A DNA stretch of 64,000 nucleotides from NCBI RefSeq assembly GCF_963169125.1, contig NC_084793.1:96801071-96865070 (forward strand). Reading direction: 5' to 3'. Within the stretch, counting starts at the first letter, position 1. Every line of letters begins with the position of its first letter. The notes under the pieces were generated by a model. The model did no database searches. It was not told the DNA's origin and was given only the letters and a program-made list of their open reading frames with translations. The position numbers and the translations under genes are program-made. The stretch comes from Humulus lupulus (Eukaryota; Streptophyta; Magnoliopsida; Rosales; Cannabaceae). Of the stretch, positions 13,921 to 28,200 are shown in pieces.

Positions 13921-16900
13921 TTTTTCAAAATCAATATCCTGGAAATAACCAGGTCCTAATCTTAGAAGTTGATTCAAATTGATTAATCGATGTTTTTCTT
14001 AAAAAGCACGAGATATCAATAAAGAATTAACGCGAAATAAGTTTTTCAAAATCAATATCCTGGAAATAACTAGGTCCTAAACTTAGAAGTTGATTTAAAT
14101 TGATCAGTCGATGTCTTTCTTAAAAAGCACGAGATTTTAATAAAAAAATTAATGCGAACTAAGTTTTTCAAAATCAATGTCCTGGATGAAACCAGGTCCT
14201 AAAATTAGAAGTTGATTCAAATTGATTAATCGATGTTTTTCTTAAAATGCACGAGATATCAATAAAGAATAAATGCGAACTAAGTTTTTCGAAATCAATG
14301 TCCTGGATGCAACCAGGTCCTAAACTTAAAAGTTGATTCAAATTGATTAATCGATGTTTTTCTTAAAAAGCACGAGATATCAATAAAGAATTAACGCGAA
14401 CTAAGTTTCTCAAAATCAATGTCCTGGATGCAACCAGGTCCTAAACTTAGAAGTTGATTCAAATTGACTAATCGATGTTTTTCTTAAAAGCACGAGATAT
14501 CAATAAAGAATAAACGCGAACTAAGTTTTTCAAAATCAATATCCTGGAAATAACCAGGTACTAAACTTAGAAGTTGATTCAAATTGATTAATTGATTAAT
14601 TGATGTTTTTCTTGAAAAACATGAGATATCAAAAAAGAATTAACGTGAACTAAGCTTTTCAAAATCAATATCCTGGAAATAACAAGGTCCTAAACTTAGA
14701 AGTTGATTCAAATTGATTAATTGATGTTTTTCTTAAAAAAAATGAGATATCAATAAAGAATTAACGTGAACTAAGCTTTTCAAAATCAATATCCTGGAAA
14801 TAACCAGGTCCTAAACTTAGTAGTTGATTCAAATTAATTAATCGATGTTTTTCTTAAAAAGCACGAGATATCAATAAAGAATTAACGCGAACTAAGTTTC
14901 TCAAAATCAATGTCCTGGATGCGACCAGGTCATAATCTTAGAAGTTGATTCAAATTGATTAATCGATGTATTTCTTAAAAAGCACGAGATATCAATAAAG
15001 AATTAACGCGAAATAAGTTTTTCAAAATCAATATCCTGGAAATAACCAGGTCCTAATCGTAGAAGTTGATTCAAATATATTAATCGATGTTTTTCTTAAA
15101 ACGCACGAGATATCAATAAAGAATTAACGCGAAATAAGTTTTTCAAAATCAATATCCTGGAAATAACTAGGTCCTAAACTTAGAAGTTGATTTAAATTGA
15201 TCAGTCGATGTCTTTCTTAAAAAGCACGAGATATTAATAAAAAAATTAATGCGAACTAAGTTTTTCAAAATCAATGTCCTGGATGAAACCAGGTCCTAAA
15301 CTTAAAAGTTGATTCAAATTGATTAATCGATGTTTTTCTTAAAAAGCACGAGATATCGATAAAGAATTAACGCGAACTAAGTTTCTCAAAATCAATGTCC
15401 TGGATGCAACCAGGTCCTAAACTTTGAAGTTAATTCAAATTGATTAATCGATGTATTTCTTAAAAGCACGAGATATCAATAAAGAATTAACGCGAACTAA
15501 GTTTTTCAAAATCAATATCCTGGAAATAACCAGGTACAAAACTTAGAAGTTGATTCAAATTGATTAATTGATGTTTTTCTTGAAAAACATGAGATATCAA
15601 TAATGAATTAACGTGAACTAAGCTTTTCAAAATCAATATCCTGGAAATAACCAGGTCCTAAACTTTAAAGTTGATTCAAATTGATTAATTGATGTTTTTC
15701 TTAAAAAACATGAGATATCAATAAAGAATTAACGTGAACTAAGCTTTTCAAAATCAATATCCTGGAAATAACCAGGTCCTAAACTTAGTAGTTGATTCAA
15801 ATTAATTAATCGAAGTTTTTCTTAAAAAGCACGAGATATCAATAAAGAATTAACGCGAACTAAGTTTCTCAAAATCAATGTCCTGGATGCAACCAGGTCC
15901 TAAACTTAGAAGTTGATTCAAATTGATTAATCGATGTTTTTCTTAAAATGCACGAGATATCAATAAAGAATTAACGCGAACTAAGTTTTTCAAAATCAAT
16001 ATCCTGGAAATAACCAGGTCCTAATCTTAGAAGTTGATTCAAATTGATTAATCGATGTTTTTCTTAAAAAGCACGAGATATCAATAAAGAATTAACGCGA
16101 AATAAGTTTTTCAAAATCAATATCCTGGAAATAACCAGGTCCTAATCTTAGAAGTTGATTCAAATTGATTAATCGATGTTTTTCTTAAAAAGCACGAGAT
16201 ATTAATAAAGAATTAACGCGAAATAAGTTTTTCAAAAGCAATATCCTGGAAATAACTAGGTCCTAAACTTAGAAGTTGATTTAAATTGATCAGTCGATGT
16301 CTTTCTTAAAAAGCACGAGATTTTAATAAAAAAATTAATGCGAACTAAGTTTTTCAAAATCAATGTCCTGGATGAAACCAGGTCCTAAAATTAGAAGTTG
16401 ATTCAAATTGATTAATCGATGTTTTTCTTAAAATGCACGAGATATCAATAAAGAATAAATGCGAACTAAGTTTTTTGAAATCAATGTCCTGGATGCAACC
16501 AGGTCCTAAACTTAAAAGTTGATTCAAATTGATTAATCGATGTTTTTCTTAAAAAGCACGAGATATCAATAAAGAATTAACGCGAACTAAGTTTCTCAAA
16601 ATCAATGTCCTGGATGCAACCAGGTCCTAAACTTAGAAGTTGATTCAAATTGACTAATCGATGTTTTTCTTAAAAGCACGAGATATCAATAAAGAAAAAA
16701 CGCGAACTAAGTTTTTCAAAATCAATATCCTGGAAATAACCAGGTACTAAACTTAGAAGTTGATTCAAATTGATTAATTGATTAATTGATGTTTTTCTTG
16801 AAAAACATGAGATATCAAAAAAGAATTAACGTGAACTAAGCTTTTCAAAATCAATATCCTGGAAATAACAAGGTCCTAAACTTAGAAGTTGATTCAAATT

Positions 16901-17690
16901 GATTAATTGATGTTTTTCTTAAAAAACATGAGATATCAATAAAGAATTAACGTGAACTAAGCTTTTCAAAATCAATATCCTGGAAATAACCAGGTCCTAA
17001 ACTTAGTAGTTGATTCAAATTAATTAATCGATGTTTTTCTTAAAAAGCACGAGATATCAATAAAGAATTAACGCGAACTAAGTTTCTCAAAATCAATGTC
17101 CTGGATGCGACCAGGTCATAATCTTAGAAGTTGATTCAAATTGATTAATCGATGTATTTCTTAAAAAGCACGAGATATCAATAAAGAATTAACGCGAAAT
17201 AAGTTTTTCAAAATCAATATCCTGGAAATAACCAGGTCCTAATCGTAGAAGTTGATTCAAATATATTAATCGATGTTTTTCTTAAAACGCACGAGATATC
17301 AATAAAGAATTAACGCGAAATAAGTTTTTCAAAATCAATATCCTGGAAATAACTAGGTCCTAAACTTAGAAGTTGATTTAAATTGATCAGTCGATGTGTT
17401 TCTTAAAAAGCACGAGATATTAATAAAAAAATTAATGCGAACTAAGTTTTTCAAAATCAATGTCCTGGATGAAACCAGGTCCTAAACTTAAAAGTTGATT
17501 CAAATTGATTAATCGATGTTTTTCTTAAAAAGCACGAGATATCGATAAAGAATTAACGCGAACTAAGTTTCTCAAAATCAATGTCCTGGATGCAACCAGG
17601 TCCTAAACTTTGAAGTTAATTCAAATTGATTAATCGATGTATTTCTTAAAAGCACGAGATATCAATAAAGAATTAACGCGAACTAAGTTT
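13775..17690. repeat. Tandem duplication of 18 monomers plus 8 bp (2,186 bp)
   Basis: About 13,775-15,500 matches about 15,960-17,690 at an offset of 2,186 bp, which is 18 x 121 plus 8. The extra 8 bp is a duplicated ATTGATTA inside one monomer, giving GATTAATTGATTAATTGATG at 14,586 and again at 16,772. The variant TTTGAAGTTAATTC near 15,421 reappears near 17,607. The match ends near 17,700, where the second copy lacks the monomer containing GGTACAAAAC. The same 2,186-bp spacing is seen later at 43,894 and 46,080. Confidence 0.8.
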
Positions 17691-19289
17691 TTCAAAATCA
17701 ATATCCTGGAAATAACCAGGTCCTAAACTTTAAAGTTGATTCAAATTGATTAATTGATGTTTTTCTTAAAAAACATGAGATATCAATAAAGAATTAACGT
17801 GAACTAAGCTTTTCAAAATCAATATCCTGGAAATAACCAGGTCCTAAACTTAGTAGTTGATTCAAATTAATTAATCGAAGTTTTTCTTAAAAAGCACGAG
17901 ATATCAATAAAGAATTAACGCGAACTAAGTTTCTCAAAATCAATGTCCTGGATGCAACCAGGTCCTAAACTTAGAAGTTGATTCAAATTGATTAATCGAT
18001 GTTTTTCTTAAAATGCACGAGATATCAATAAAGAATTAACGCGAACTAAGTTTTTCAAAATCAATATCCTGGAAATAACCAGGTCCTAATCTTAGAAGTT
18101 GATTCAAATTGATTAATCGATGTTTTTCTTAAAAAGCACGAGATATCAATAAAGAATTAACGCGAAATAAGCTTTTCAAAATCAATATCCTGGAAATAAC
18201 TAGGTCCTAAACTTAGAAGTTGATTTAAATTGATCAGTCGATGTCTTTCTTAAAAAGCACGAGATATTAATAAAAAAATTAATGCGAACTAAGTTTTTCA
18301 AAGTCAATGTCCTGGATGAAACCAGGTCCTAAAATTAGAAGTTGATTCAAATTGATTAATCGATGTTTTTCTTAAAAAGCACGAGATATCAATAAAGAAT
18401 AAATGCGAACTAAGTTTTTCAAAATCAATGTCCTGGATGCAACCAGGTCCAAAACTTAAAAGTTGATTCAAATTGATTAATCGATGTTTTTCTTAAAAAG
18501 CACGAGATATCAATAAAGAATTAACGCGAACTAAGTTTCTCAAAATCAATGTCCTGGATGCAACCAGGTCCTAAACTTAGAAGTTAATTCAAATTGATTA
18601 ATCGATGTATTTCTTAAAAGCACGAGATATCAATAAAGAATTAACGCGAACTAAGTTTTTCAAAATCAATATCCTGGAAATAACCAGGTACTACACTTAG
18701 AAGTTGATTCAAATTGATTAATTGATGTTTTTCTTGAAAAACATGAGATATCAATAATGAATTAACGTGAACTAAGCTTTTCAAAATCAATATCCTGGAA
18801 ATAACAAGGTCCTAAACTTAGAAGTTGATTCAAATTGATTAATTGATGTTTTTCTTAAAAAACATGAGATATCAATAAAGAATTAACGTGAACTAAGCTT
18901 TTCAAAATCAATATCCTGGAAATTACCAGGTCCTAAACTTAGTAGTTGATTCAAATTAATTAATCGAAGTTTTTCTTAAAAAGCACGAGATATCAATAAA
19001 GAATTAACGCGAACTAAGTTTCTCAAAATCAATGTCCTGGATGCAACCAGGTCCTAAACTTAGAAGTTGATTCAAATTGATTAATCGATGTTTTTCTTAA
19101 AATGCACGAGATATCAATAAAGAATTAACGCGAACTAAGTTTTTCAAAATCAATATCCTGGAAATAACCAGGTCCTAATCTTAGAAGTTGATTCAAATTG
19201 ATTAATCGATGTTTTTCTTAAAAAGCACGAGATATCAATAAAGAATTAACGCGAAATAAGTTTTTCAAAATCAATATCCTGGAAATAAC

Positions 19290-22200
19290 CAGGTCCTAAA
19301 CTTAGATGTTGATTCAAATTGATTAATTGATGTTTTTCTTAAAAAGCACGAGATATCAATAAAGAATTAACGTGAACTAAGTTTTTAAAAATCAATATCT
19401 TGGAAAGAACCAGGTCCTATACTTAGAAGTTGATTCAAATTGATTAATCGATGTTTTTCTTAAAAAGGACGAGATATCAATAAAGAATTAACGCGAACTA
19501 AGTTTCTCAAAATCAATGTCCTGGATGCAACCAGGTCCTAAACTTAGAAGTTGATTCAAATTGATTAATCGATGTTTTTCTTAAAAAGCACGAGATATCA
19601 ATAAAGAATTAACGCGAACTAAGTTTTTTAAAATCAATATCCTGGAAATAACCAGGTCCTAATCTTAGAAGTTGAGTCAAATTGATTAATCGATGTTTTT
19701 CTTAAAAAGCACGAGATATCAATAAAGAATTAACGCGAAATAAGTTTTTCAAAATCAATATCCTGGAAATAACTAGGTCCTAAATTTAGAAGTTGATTTA
19801 AATTGATCAGTCGATGTCTTTCTTAAAAAGCACGAGATATTAATAAAAAAATTAATGCGAACTAAGTTTTTCAAAGTCAATGTCCTGGATGAAACCAGGT
19901 CCTAAAATTAGAAGTTGATTCAAATTGATTAATCCATGTTTTTCTTAAAAAGCACGAGATATCAATAAAAAATTAACGTGAACTAAGCTTTTAAAAATCA
20001 ATATCTTGGAAAGAACCAGGTCCAAAACTTAGAAGTTGATTCAAATTGATTAATCGATGTTTTTCTTAAAAAGCACGAGATATCAATAAAGAATTAACGC
20101 GAACTAAGTTTCTCAAAATCAATGTCCTGGATGCAACCAGGTCCTAAACTTAGAAGTTGATTCAAATTGATTAATCGATGTTTTTCTTAAAAAGCACGAG
20201 ATATCAATAAAGAATTAACGCGAACTAAGTTTTTCAAAATCAATATCCTGGAAATGACCAGGTACTAAACTTAGAAGTTGATTCAAATTGATTAATTGAT
20301 GTTTTTCTTAAAAAACATGAGATATCAATAAAGAATTAACGTGAACTAAGCTTTTCAAAATCAATATCCTGGAAATAACCAGGTCCTAAACTTAGAAGTT
20401 GATTCAAATTGATTAATTGATGTTTTTCTTAAAAAACATGAGATATCAATAAAGAATTAACGTGAACTAAGCTTTTCAAAATCAATATCATGGAAATAAC
20501 CAGGTCCTAAACTTAGTAGTTGATTCAAATTAATTAATCGATGTTTTTCTTAAAAAGCACGAGATATCAGTAAAGAATTAACGCGAACTAAGTTTCTCAA
20601 AATCATTGTCGTGGATGCAACCAGGTCCTAATCTTAGAAGTTGATTCAAATTGATTAATCGATGTTTTTCTTAAAAAGCACGAGATATCAATAAAGAATT
20701 AACGCGAACTAAGTTTTTCAAAATCAATATCCTGGAAATAACCAGGTCCTAAACTTAGAAGTTGATTCAAATTGATTAATCGATGTTTTTCTAAAAAAGC
20801 ACGAGATATCAATAAAGAATTAACGCGAACTAAGTTTTTCAAAATCAATATCCTGGAAATAACTAGGTCCTAAACTTAGAAGTTGATTCAAATTGATTAA
20901 TCGATGTCTTTCTTAAAAAACACGAGATATTAATAAAAAAATTAATGCGAACTAAGTTTTTCAAAATCAATGTCCTGGATGCAACTAGGTCGTAAACTTA
21001 GAAGTTGATTTAAATTGATGAATCCATGTTTTTTTAAAAAGCACGAGATATCAATAAAGAATTAACGCGAACTAAGTTTCTCAAAATCAATGTCCTGGAT
21101 GCAACCAGGTCCTAAACTTAGAAGTTGATTCAAATTGATTAATCGATGTTTTTCTTAAAAGCACGAGATATCAATAAAGAATTAACGCGAACTAAGTTTC
21201 TCAAAATCAATGTCCTGGATGCAACCAGGTCCTAATCTTAGAAGTTGATTCAAATTGATTAATCGATGTTTTTCTTAAAAGCACGAGACATCAATAAAGA
21301 ATTAACGCGAACTAAGTTTTTCAAAATCATTATCCTGGAAATAACCAGGTACTAAACTTAGAAGTTGATTCAAATTGATTAATTGATGTTTTTCTTAAAA
21401 AACATGAGATATCAATATAGAATTAACGTGAAGTAAGCTTTTCAAAATCAATATCCTGGAAATAACCAGGTCCTAAACTTAGAAGTTGATTCAAATTAAT
21501 TAATCGATGTTTTTCTTAAAAAGCACGAGATATCAATAAAGAATTAACGCGAACTAATTTTCTCAAAATCAATGTCCTGTATGCAACCAGGTCCTAAACT
21601 TAAAAGTTGATTCAAATTGATTAATCGATGTTTTTCTTAAAAAGCACGAGATATCAATAAAGAATTAACGCGAACTAAGTTTTTCAAAATCAATATCCTG
21701 GAAATAACCAGGTCCTAAACTTAGAAGTTGATTCAAATTGATTAATCGATGTCTTTCTTAAAAAACACGAGATATTAATAAAAAATTAATGCGAACTAAG
21801 TATTTCAAAATCAATGTCCTGGATGCAACCAGGTCCTAAACTTAGAAGTTGATTTAAATTGATTAATCCATGTTTTTCTTAAAAAGCACGAGATATCAAT
21901 GAAGAATTAACGCGAACTAAGTTTCTCAAAATCAATGTCCTGGATGCAACCAGGTCCTAAACTGAGAAGTTGATTCAAATTGATTAATCGATGTTTTTCT
22001 TAAAAAGCACGAGATATCAATAAAGAATTAACGCGAACTAAGTTTTTCAAAATCAATATCCTGGAAATAACTAGGTCCTAAACTTAGAAGTTGATTCAAA
22101 TTGATTAATCGATGTCTTTCTTAAAAAACACGAGATATTAATAAAAAAATTAATGCGAACTAAGTTTTTCAAAATCAATGTCCTGGATGCAACCAGGTCC

Positions 22201-25200
22201 TAAACTTAGAAGTTGATTTAAATTGATTAATCCATGTTTTTCTTAAAAAGCACGAGATATCAATAAAGAATTAACGCGAACTAAGTTTCTCAAAATCAAT
22301 GTCCTGGATGCAACCAGGTCCTAAACTTAGAAGTTGATTCAAATTGATTAATCAATGTTTTTCTTAAAAAGCACGAGATATCAATAAAGAATTAACGCGA
22401 ACAAAGTTTTTCAAAATCAATATCTTGGAAATAACCAGGTCCTAAACTTAGATGTTGAGTCAAATTGATTAATTGATGTTTTTCTTAAATAGCACGAGAT
22501 ATCAATAAAGAATTAACGTGAACTAAGCTTTTAAAAATCAATATCTTGGAAAGAACCAGGTCCTAAACTTAGAAGTTGATTCAAATTGATTAATCGATGT
22601 TTTTCTTAAAAAGCACGAGATATCAATAAAGAATTAACGCGAACTAAGTTTCTCAAAATCAATGTCCTGGATGCAACCAGGTCCTAAACTTAGAAGTTGA
22701 TTCAAATTGATTAATCGATGTTTTTCTTAAAAAGCACGAGATATCAATAAAGAATTAACGCGAACAAAGTTTTTTAAAATCAATATCCTGGAAATAACCA
22801 GGTCCAAATCTTAGATGTTGATTCAAATTGATTAATCGATGTTTTTCTTAAAAAGCACGAGATATCAATAAAGAATAAACATGAAATAAGTTTTTCAAAA
22901 TCAATATCCTGGAAATAACTTGGTCCTAAACTTAGAAGTAGATTTAAATTGATCAGTCGATGTCTTTCTTAAAAAGCACGAGATATTAATAAAAAAATTA
23001 ATGCGAACTAAGTTTTTCAAAGTCAATGTCCTGGATGAAACCAGGTCCTAAAATTAGAAGTTGATTCAAATTGATTAATCGATGTTTTTCTTAAAAAGCA
23101 CGAGATATCAATAAAAAATTAACGTGAACTAAGTTTTTAAAAATCAATATCTTGGAAAGAACCAGGTCCTAAACTTAGAAGTTGATTCAAATTGATTAGT
23201 CGATGTTTTTCTTAAAAATCACGAGATATCAATAAAGAATTAACGCGAACTAAGTTTCACAAAATCAATGTCCTGGATGCAACCAGGTCCTAAACTTAGA
23301 AGTTGATTCAAATTGATTAATCGATGTTTTTCTTAAAAAGCACGAGATATCAATAAAGAATTAACGCGAACTAAGTTTTTTAAAATCAATATCCTGGAAA
23401 TAACCAGGTCCAAATCTTAGAAGTTGATTCAAATTGATTAATCGATGTTTTTCTTAAAAAGCACGAGATATCAATAAAGAATTAACATGAAATAAGTTTT
23501 TCAAAATCAATATCCTGGAAATAACTTGGTCCTAAACTTAGAAGTTGATTTAAATTGATCAGTCGATGTCTTTCTTAAAAAGCACGAGATATTAATAAAA
23601 AAATTAATGCGAACTAAGTTTTTCAAAGTCAATGTCCTGGATGAAACCAGGTCCTAAAATTAGAAGTTGATTCAAATTGATTAATCGATGTTTTTCTTAA
23701 AAAGCACGAGATATCAATAAAAAATTAACGTGAACTAAGTTTTTAAAAATCAATATCTTGGAAAGAACCAGGTCCTAAACTTAGAAGTTGATTCAAATTG
23801 ATTAGTCGATGTTTTTCTTAAAAAGAATGAGATATCAATAAAGAATTAACGCGAACTAAGTTTCTCAAAATCAATGTCATGGATGCAACCAGGTCCTAAA
23901 CTTAGAAGTTGATTCAAATTGATTAATCGATGTTTTTCTTAAAAAGCACGAGATATCAATAAAGAATTAACGCGAACTAAGTTTTTCAAAATCAATATCC
24001 TGGAAATAACCAGGTACTAAACTTAGAAGTTGATTCAAATTGATTAATTGATGTTTTTCTTGAAAAACATGAGATATCAATAAAGAATTAACGTGAACTA
24101 AGCTTTTCAAAATCAATATCCTGGAAATAACCCGGTCCTAAACTTAGAAGTTGATTAAAATTGATTAATTGATGTTTTTCTTAAAAAACATGAGATATCA
24201 ATAAAGAATTAACGTGAACTAAGCTTTTCAAAATCAATATCCTGGAAATAACCAGGTCCTAAACTTAGAAGTTGATTCAAATTAATTAATCGATGTTTTT
24301 CTTAAAAAGCACGAGATATCAATAAAGAATTAACGCGAACTAAGTTTCTCAAAATCAATGTCCTGGATGCAACCAGGTCCTAAACTTAGAAGTTGATTCA
24401 AATTGATTAATCGATGTTTTTCTTAAAAAGCACGAGATATCAATAAAGAATTAACGCGAACTAAGTTTTTCAAAATCAATATCCTGGAAATAACCAGGTC
24501 CTAAACTTAGAAGTTGATTCAAATTGATTAATCGATGTTTTTCTTAAAAAGCACGAGATATCAATATAGAATTAACGCGACCTAAGTTTTTCAAAATCAA
24601 TATCATGGAAATAACTAGGTCCTAAACTTAGAAGTTGATTCAAATTGATTAATCGATGTCTTTCTTAAAAAACACGAGATATTAATAAAAAAATGAATGC
24701 GAACTAAGTTTTTCAAAATCAATGTCCTGGATGCAACCAGGTCCTAAACTTAGAAGTTGATTTAAATTGATTAATCCATGTTTTTCTTAAAAAGCACGAG
24801 ATATCAATAAAGAATTAACGCGAACTAAGTTTCTCAAAATCAATGTCCTCGATGCAACCAGGTCCTAAACTTAGAACTTGATTCAAATTGATTAATCAAT
24901 GTTTTTCTTAAAAAGCACGAGATATCAATAAAGAATTAACGCGAACTAAGTTTTTCAAAATCAATATCTTGGAAATAACCAGGTCCTAAACTTAGAAGTT
25001 GATTCAAATTGATTAATTGATGTTTTTCTTAAAAAGCACGAGATATCAATAAAGAATTAACGTGAACTAAGTTTTTCAAAATCAATATCCTGGAAATAAC
25101 CAGGTCCTAAACTTAGAAGTTGGTTCAAATTGATTAATCGATGTTTTTCTTAAAAAGCACGAGATATCAATAAAGAATTAACGTGAACTAAGATTCTCAA

Positions 25201-28200
25201 AATCAATGTCCTGGATGCAACCAGGTCCTAAACTTAGAAGTTGATTCAAATTGATTAATCGATGTTTTTCTTAAAAGCACGAGACATCAATAAAGAATTA
25301 ACGCGAACTAAGTTTTTCAAAATCATTATCCTGGAAATAACCAGGTACTAAACTTAGAAGTTGATTCAAATTGATTAATTGATGTTTTTCTTAAAAAACA
25401 TGAGATATCAATATAGAATTAACGTGAAGTAAGCTTTTCAAAATCAATATCCTGGAAATAACCAGGTCCTAAACTTAGAAGTTGATTCAAATTAATTAAT
25501 CGATGTTTTTCTTAAAAAGCACGAGATATCAATAAAGAATTAACGCGAACTAATTTTCTCAAAATCAATGTCCTGTATGCAACCAGGTCCTAAACTTAGA
25601 AGTTGATTCAAATTGATTAATCGATGTTTTTCTTAAAAAGCACGAGATATCAATAAAGAATTAACGCGAACTAAGTTTTTCAAAATCAATATCCTGGAAA
25701 TAACCAGGTGCTAAACTTAGAAGTTGATTCAAATTGATTAATCGATGTCTTTCTTAAAAAACACGAGATATTAATAAAAAAATTAATGCGAACTAAGTAT
25801 TTCAAAATCAATGTCCTGGATGCAACCAGGTCCTAAACTTAGAAGTTGATTTAAATTGATTAATCCATGTTTTTCTTAAAAAGCACGAGATATCAATGAA
25901 GAATTAACGCGAACTAAGTTTCTCAAAATCAATGTCCTGGATGCAACCAGGTCCTAAACTTAGAAGTAGATTCAAATTGATTAATCAATGTTTTTCTTAA
26001 AAAGCACGAGATATCAATAAAGAATTAACGCGAACTAAGTTTTTCAAAATCAATATCTTGGAAATAACCAGGTCCTAAACTTAGAAGTTGATTTAAATTG
26101 ATTAATTGATGTTTTTCTTAAAAAACACGAGATATCAATAAAGAATTAACGTGAACTAAGTTTTTCAAAATCAATATCCTGGAAATAACCAGGTCCTAAA
26201 CTTAGAAGTTGATTCAAATAGATTAATCGATGATTTTCTTAAAAGCACGAGATATCAATAAAGAATTAACGCGAACTAAGTTTTTCAAAATCAATATCCT
26301 GGAAATAACCAGGTACTAAACTTAGAAGTAGATTCAAATTGATTATAATATGTTTTTCTTAAAAAACATGAGATATCAATAAAGAATTAACGTGAACTAA
26401 GCTTTTCAAAATCATATCTTGGAAATAACCAGGTCCTAAACTTAGATGTTGATTCAAATTGATTAATTGATGTTTTTCTTATAAAGCACGAGATATCAAT
26501 AAAGAATTAACGTGAACTAAGTTTTTAAAAATCAATATCTTGGAAAGAACCAGGTCCTAAACTTAGAAGTTGATTCAAATTGATTAATAGATGTTTTTCT
26601 TAAAAAGCACGAGATATCAAAAAAGAATTAACGCGAACTAAGTTTCTCAAAATCAATGTCCTGGATGCAACCAGGTCCTAAACTTAGAAGTTGATTCAAA
26701 TTGATTAATCGATGTTTTTCTTAAAAAGCACGAGATATCAATAAAGAATTAACGCGAACTAAGTTTTTCAAAATCAATATCCTGGAAATAACCAGGTCCT
26801 AATCTTAGAAGTTGATTCAAATTGATTAATCGATGTTTTTCTTAAAAAGCACGAGATATCAATAAAGAATTAACGCGAAATAAGTTTTTCAAAATCAATA
26901 TCCTGGAAATAACTAGGTCCTAAACTTAGAAGTTGATTTAAATTGATCAGTCGATGTCTTTCTTAAAAAGCACGAGATTTTAATAAAAAAATTAATGCGA
27001 ACTAAGTTTTTCAAAATCAATGTCCTGGATGAAACCAGGTCCTAAAATTAGAAGTTGATTCAAATTGATTAATCGATGTTTTTCTTAAAATGCACGAGAT
27101 ATCAATAAAGAATAAATGCGAACTAAGTTTTTCAAAATCAATGTCCTGGATGCAACCAGGTCCTAAACTTAAAAGTTGATTCAAATTGATTAATCGATGT
27201 TTTTCTTAAAAAGCACGAGATATCAATAAAGAATTAACGCGAACTAAGTTTCTCAAAATCAATGTCCTGGATGCAACCAGGTCCTAAACTTAGAAGTTGA
27301 TTCAAATTGACTAATCGATGTTTTTCTTAAAAGCACGAGATATCAATAAAGAATAAACGCGAACTAAGTTTTTCAAAATCAATATCCTAGAAATAACCAG
27401 GTACTAAACTTAGAAGTTGATTCAAATTGATTAATTGATGTTTTTCTTGAAAAACATGAGATATCAATAAAGAATTAACGTGAACTAAGCTTTTCAAAAT
27501 CAATATCCTGGAAATAACCAGGTCCTAAACTTAGTAGTTGATTCAAATTAATTAATCGATGTTTTTCTTAAAAAGCACGAGATAACAATAAAGAATTAAC
27601 ATGAAATAAGTTTTTCAAAATCAATATCCTGGAAATAACTTGGTCCTAAACTTAGAAGTTGAATTAAATTGATCAGTCGATGTCTTTCTTAAAAAGCACG
27701 AGATATTAATAAAAAAATTAATGCGAACTAAGTTTTTCAAAGTCAATGTCCTGGATGAAACCAGGTCCTAAAATTAGAAGTTGATTCAAATTGATTAATC
27801 GATGTTTTTCTTAAAAAGCACGAGATATCAATAAAAAATTAACGTGAACTAAGTTTTTAAAAATCAATATCTTGGAAAGAACCAGGTCCTAAACTTAGAA
27901 GTTGATTCAAATTGATTAGTCGATGTTTTTCTTAAAAAGCACGAGATATCAATAAAGAATTAACGCGAACTAAGTTTCTCAAAATCAATGTCCTGGATGC
28001 AACCAGGTCCTAAACTTAGAAGTTGATTCAAATTGATTAATCGATGTTTTTCTTAAAAAGCACGAGATATCAATAAAGAATTAACGCGAACTAAGTTTTT
28101 CAAAATCAATATCCTGGAAATAACCAGGTACTAAACTTAGAAGTTGATTCAAATTGATTAATTGATGTTTTTCTTGAAAAACATGAGATATCAATAAAGA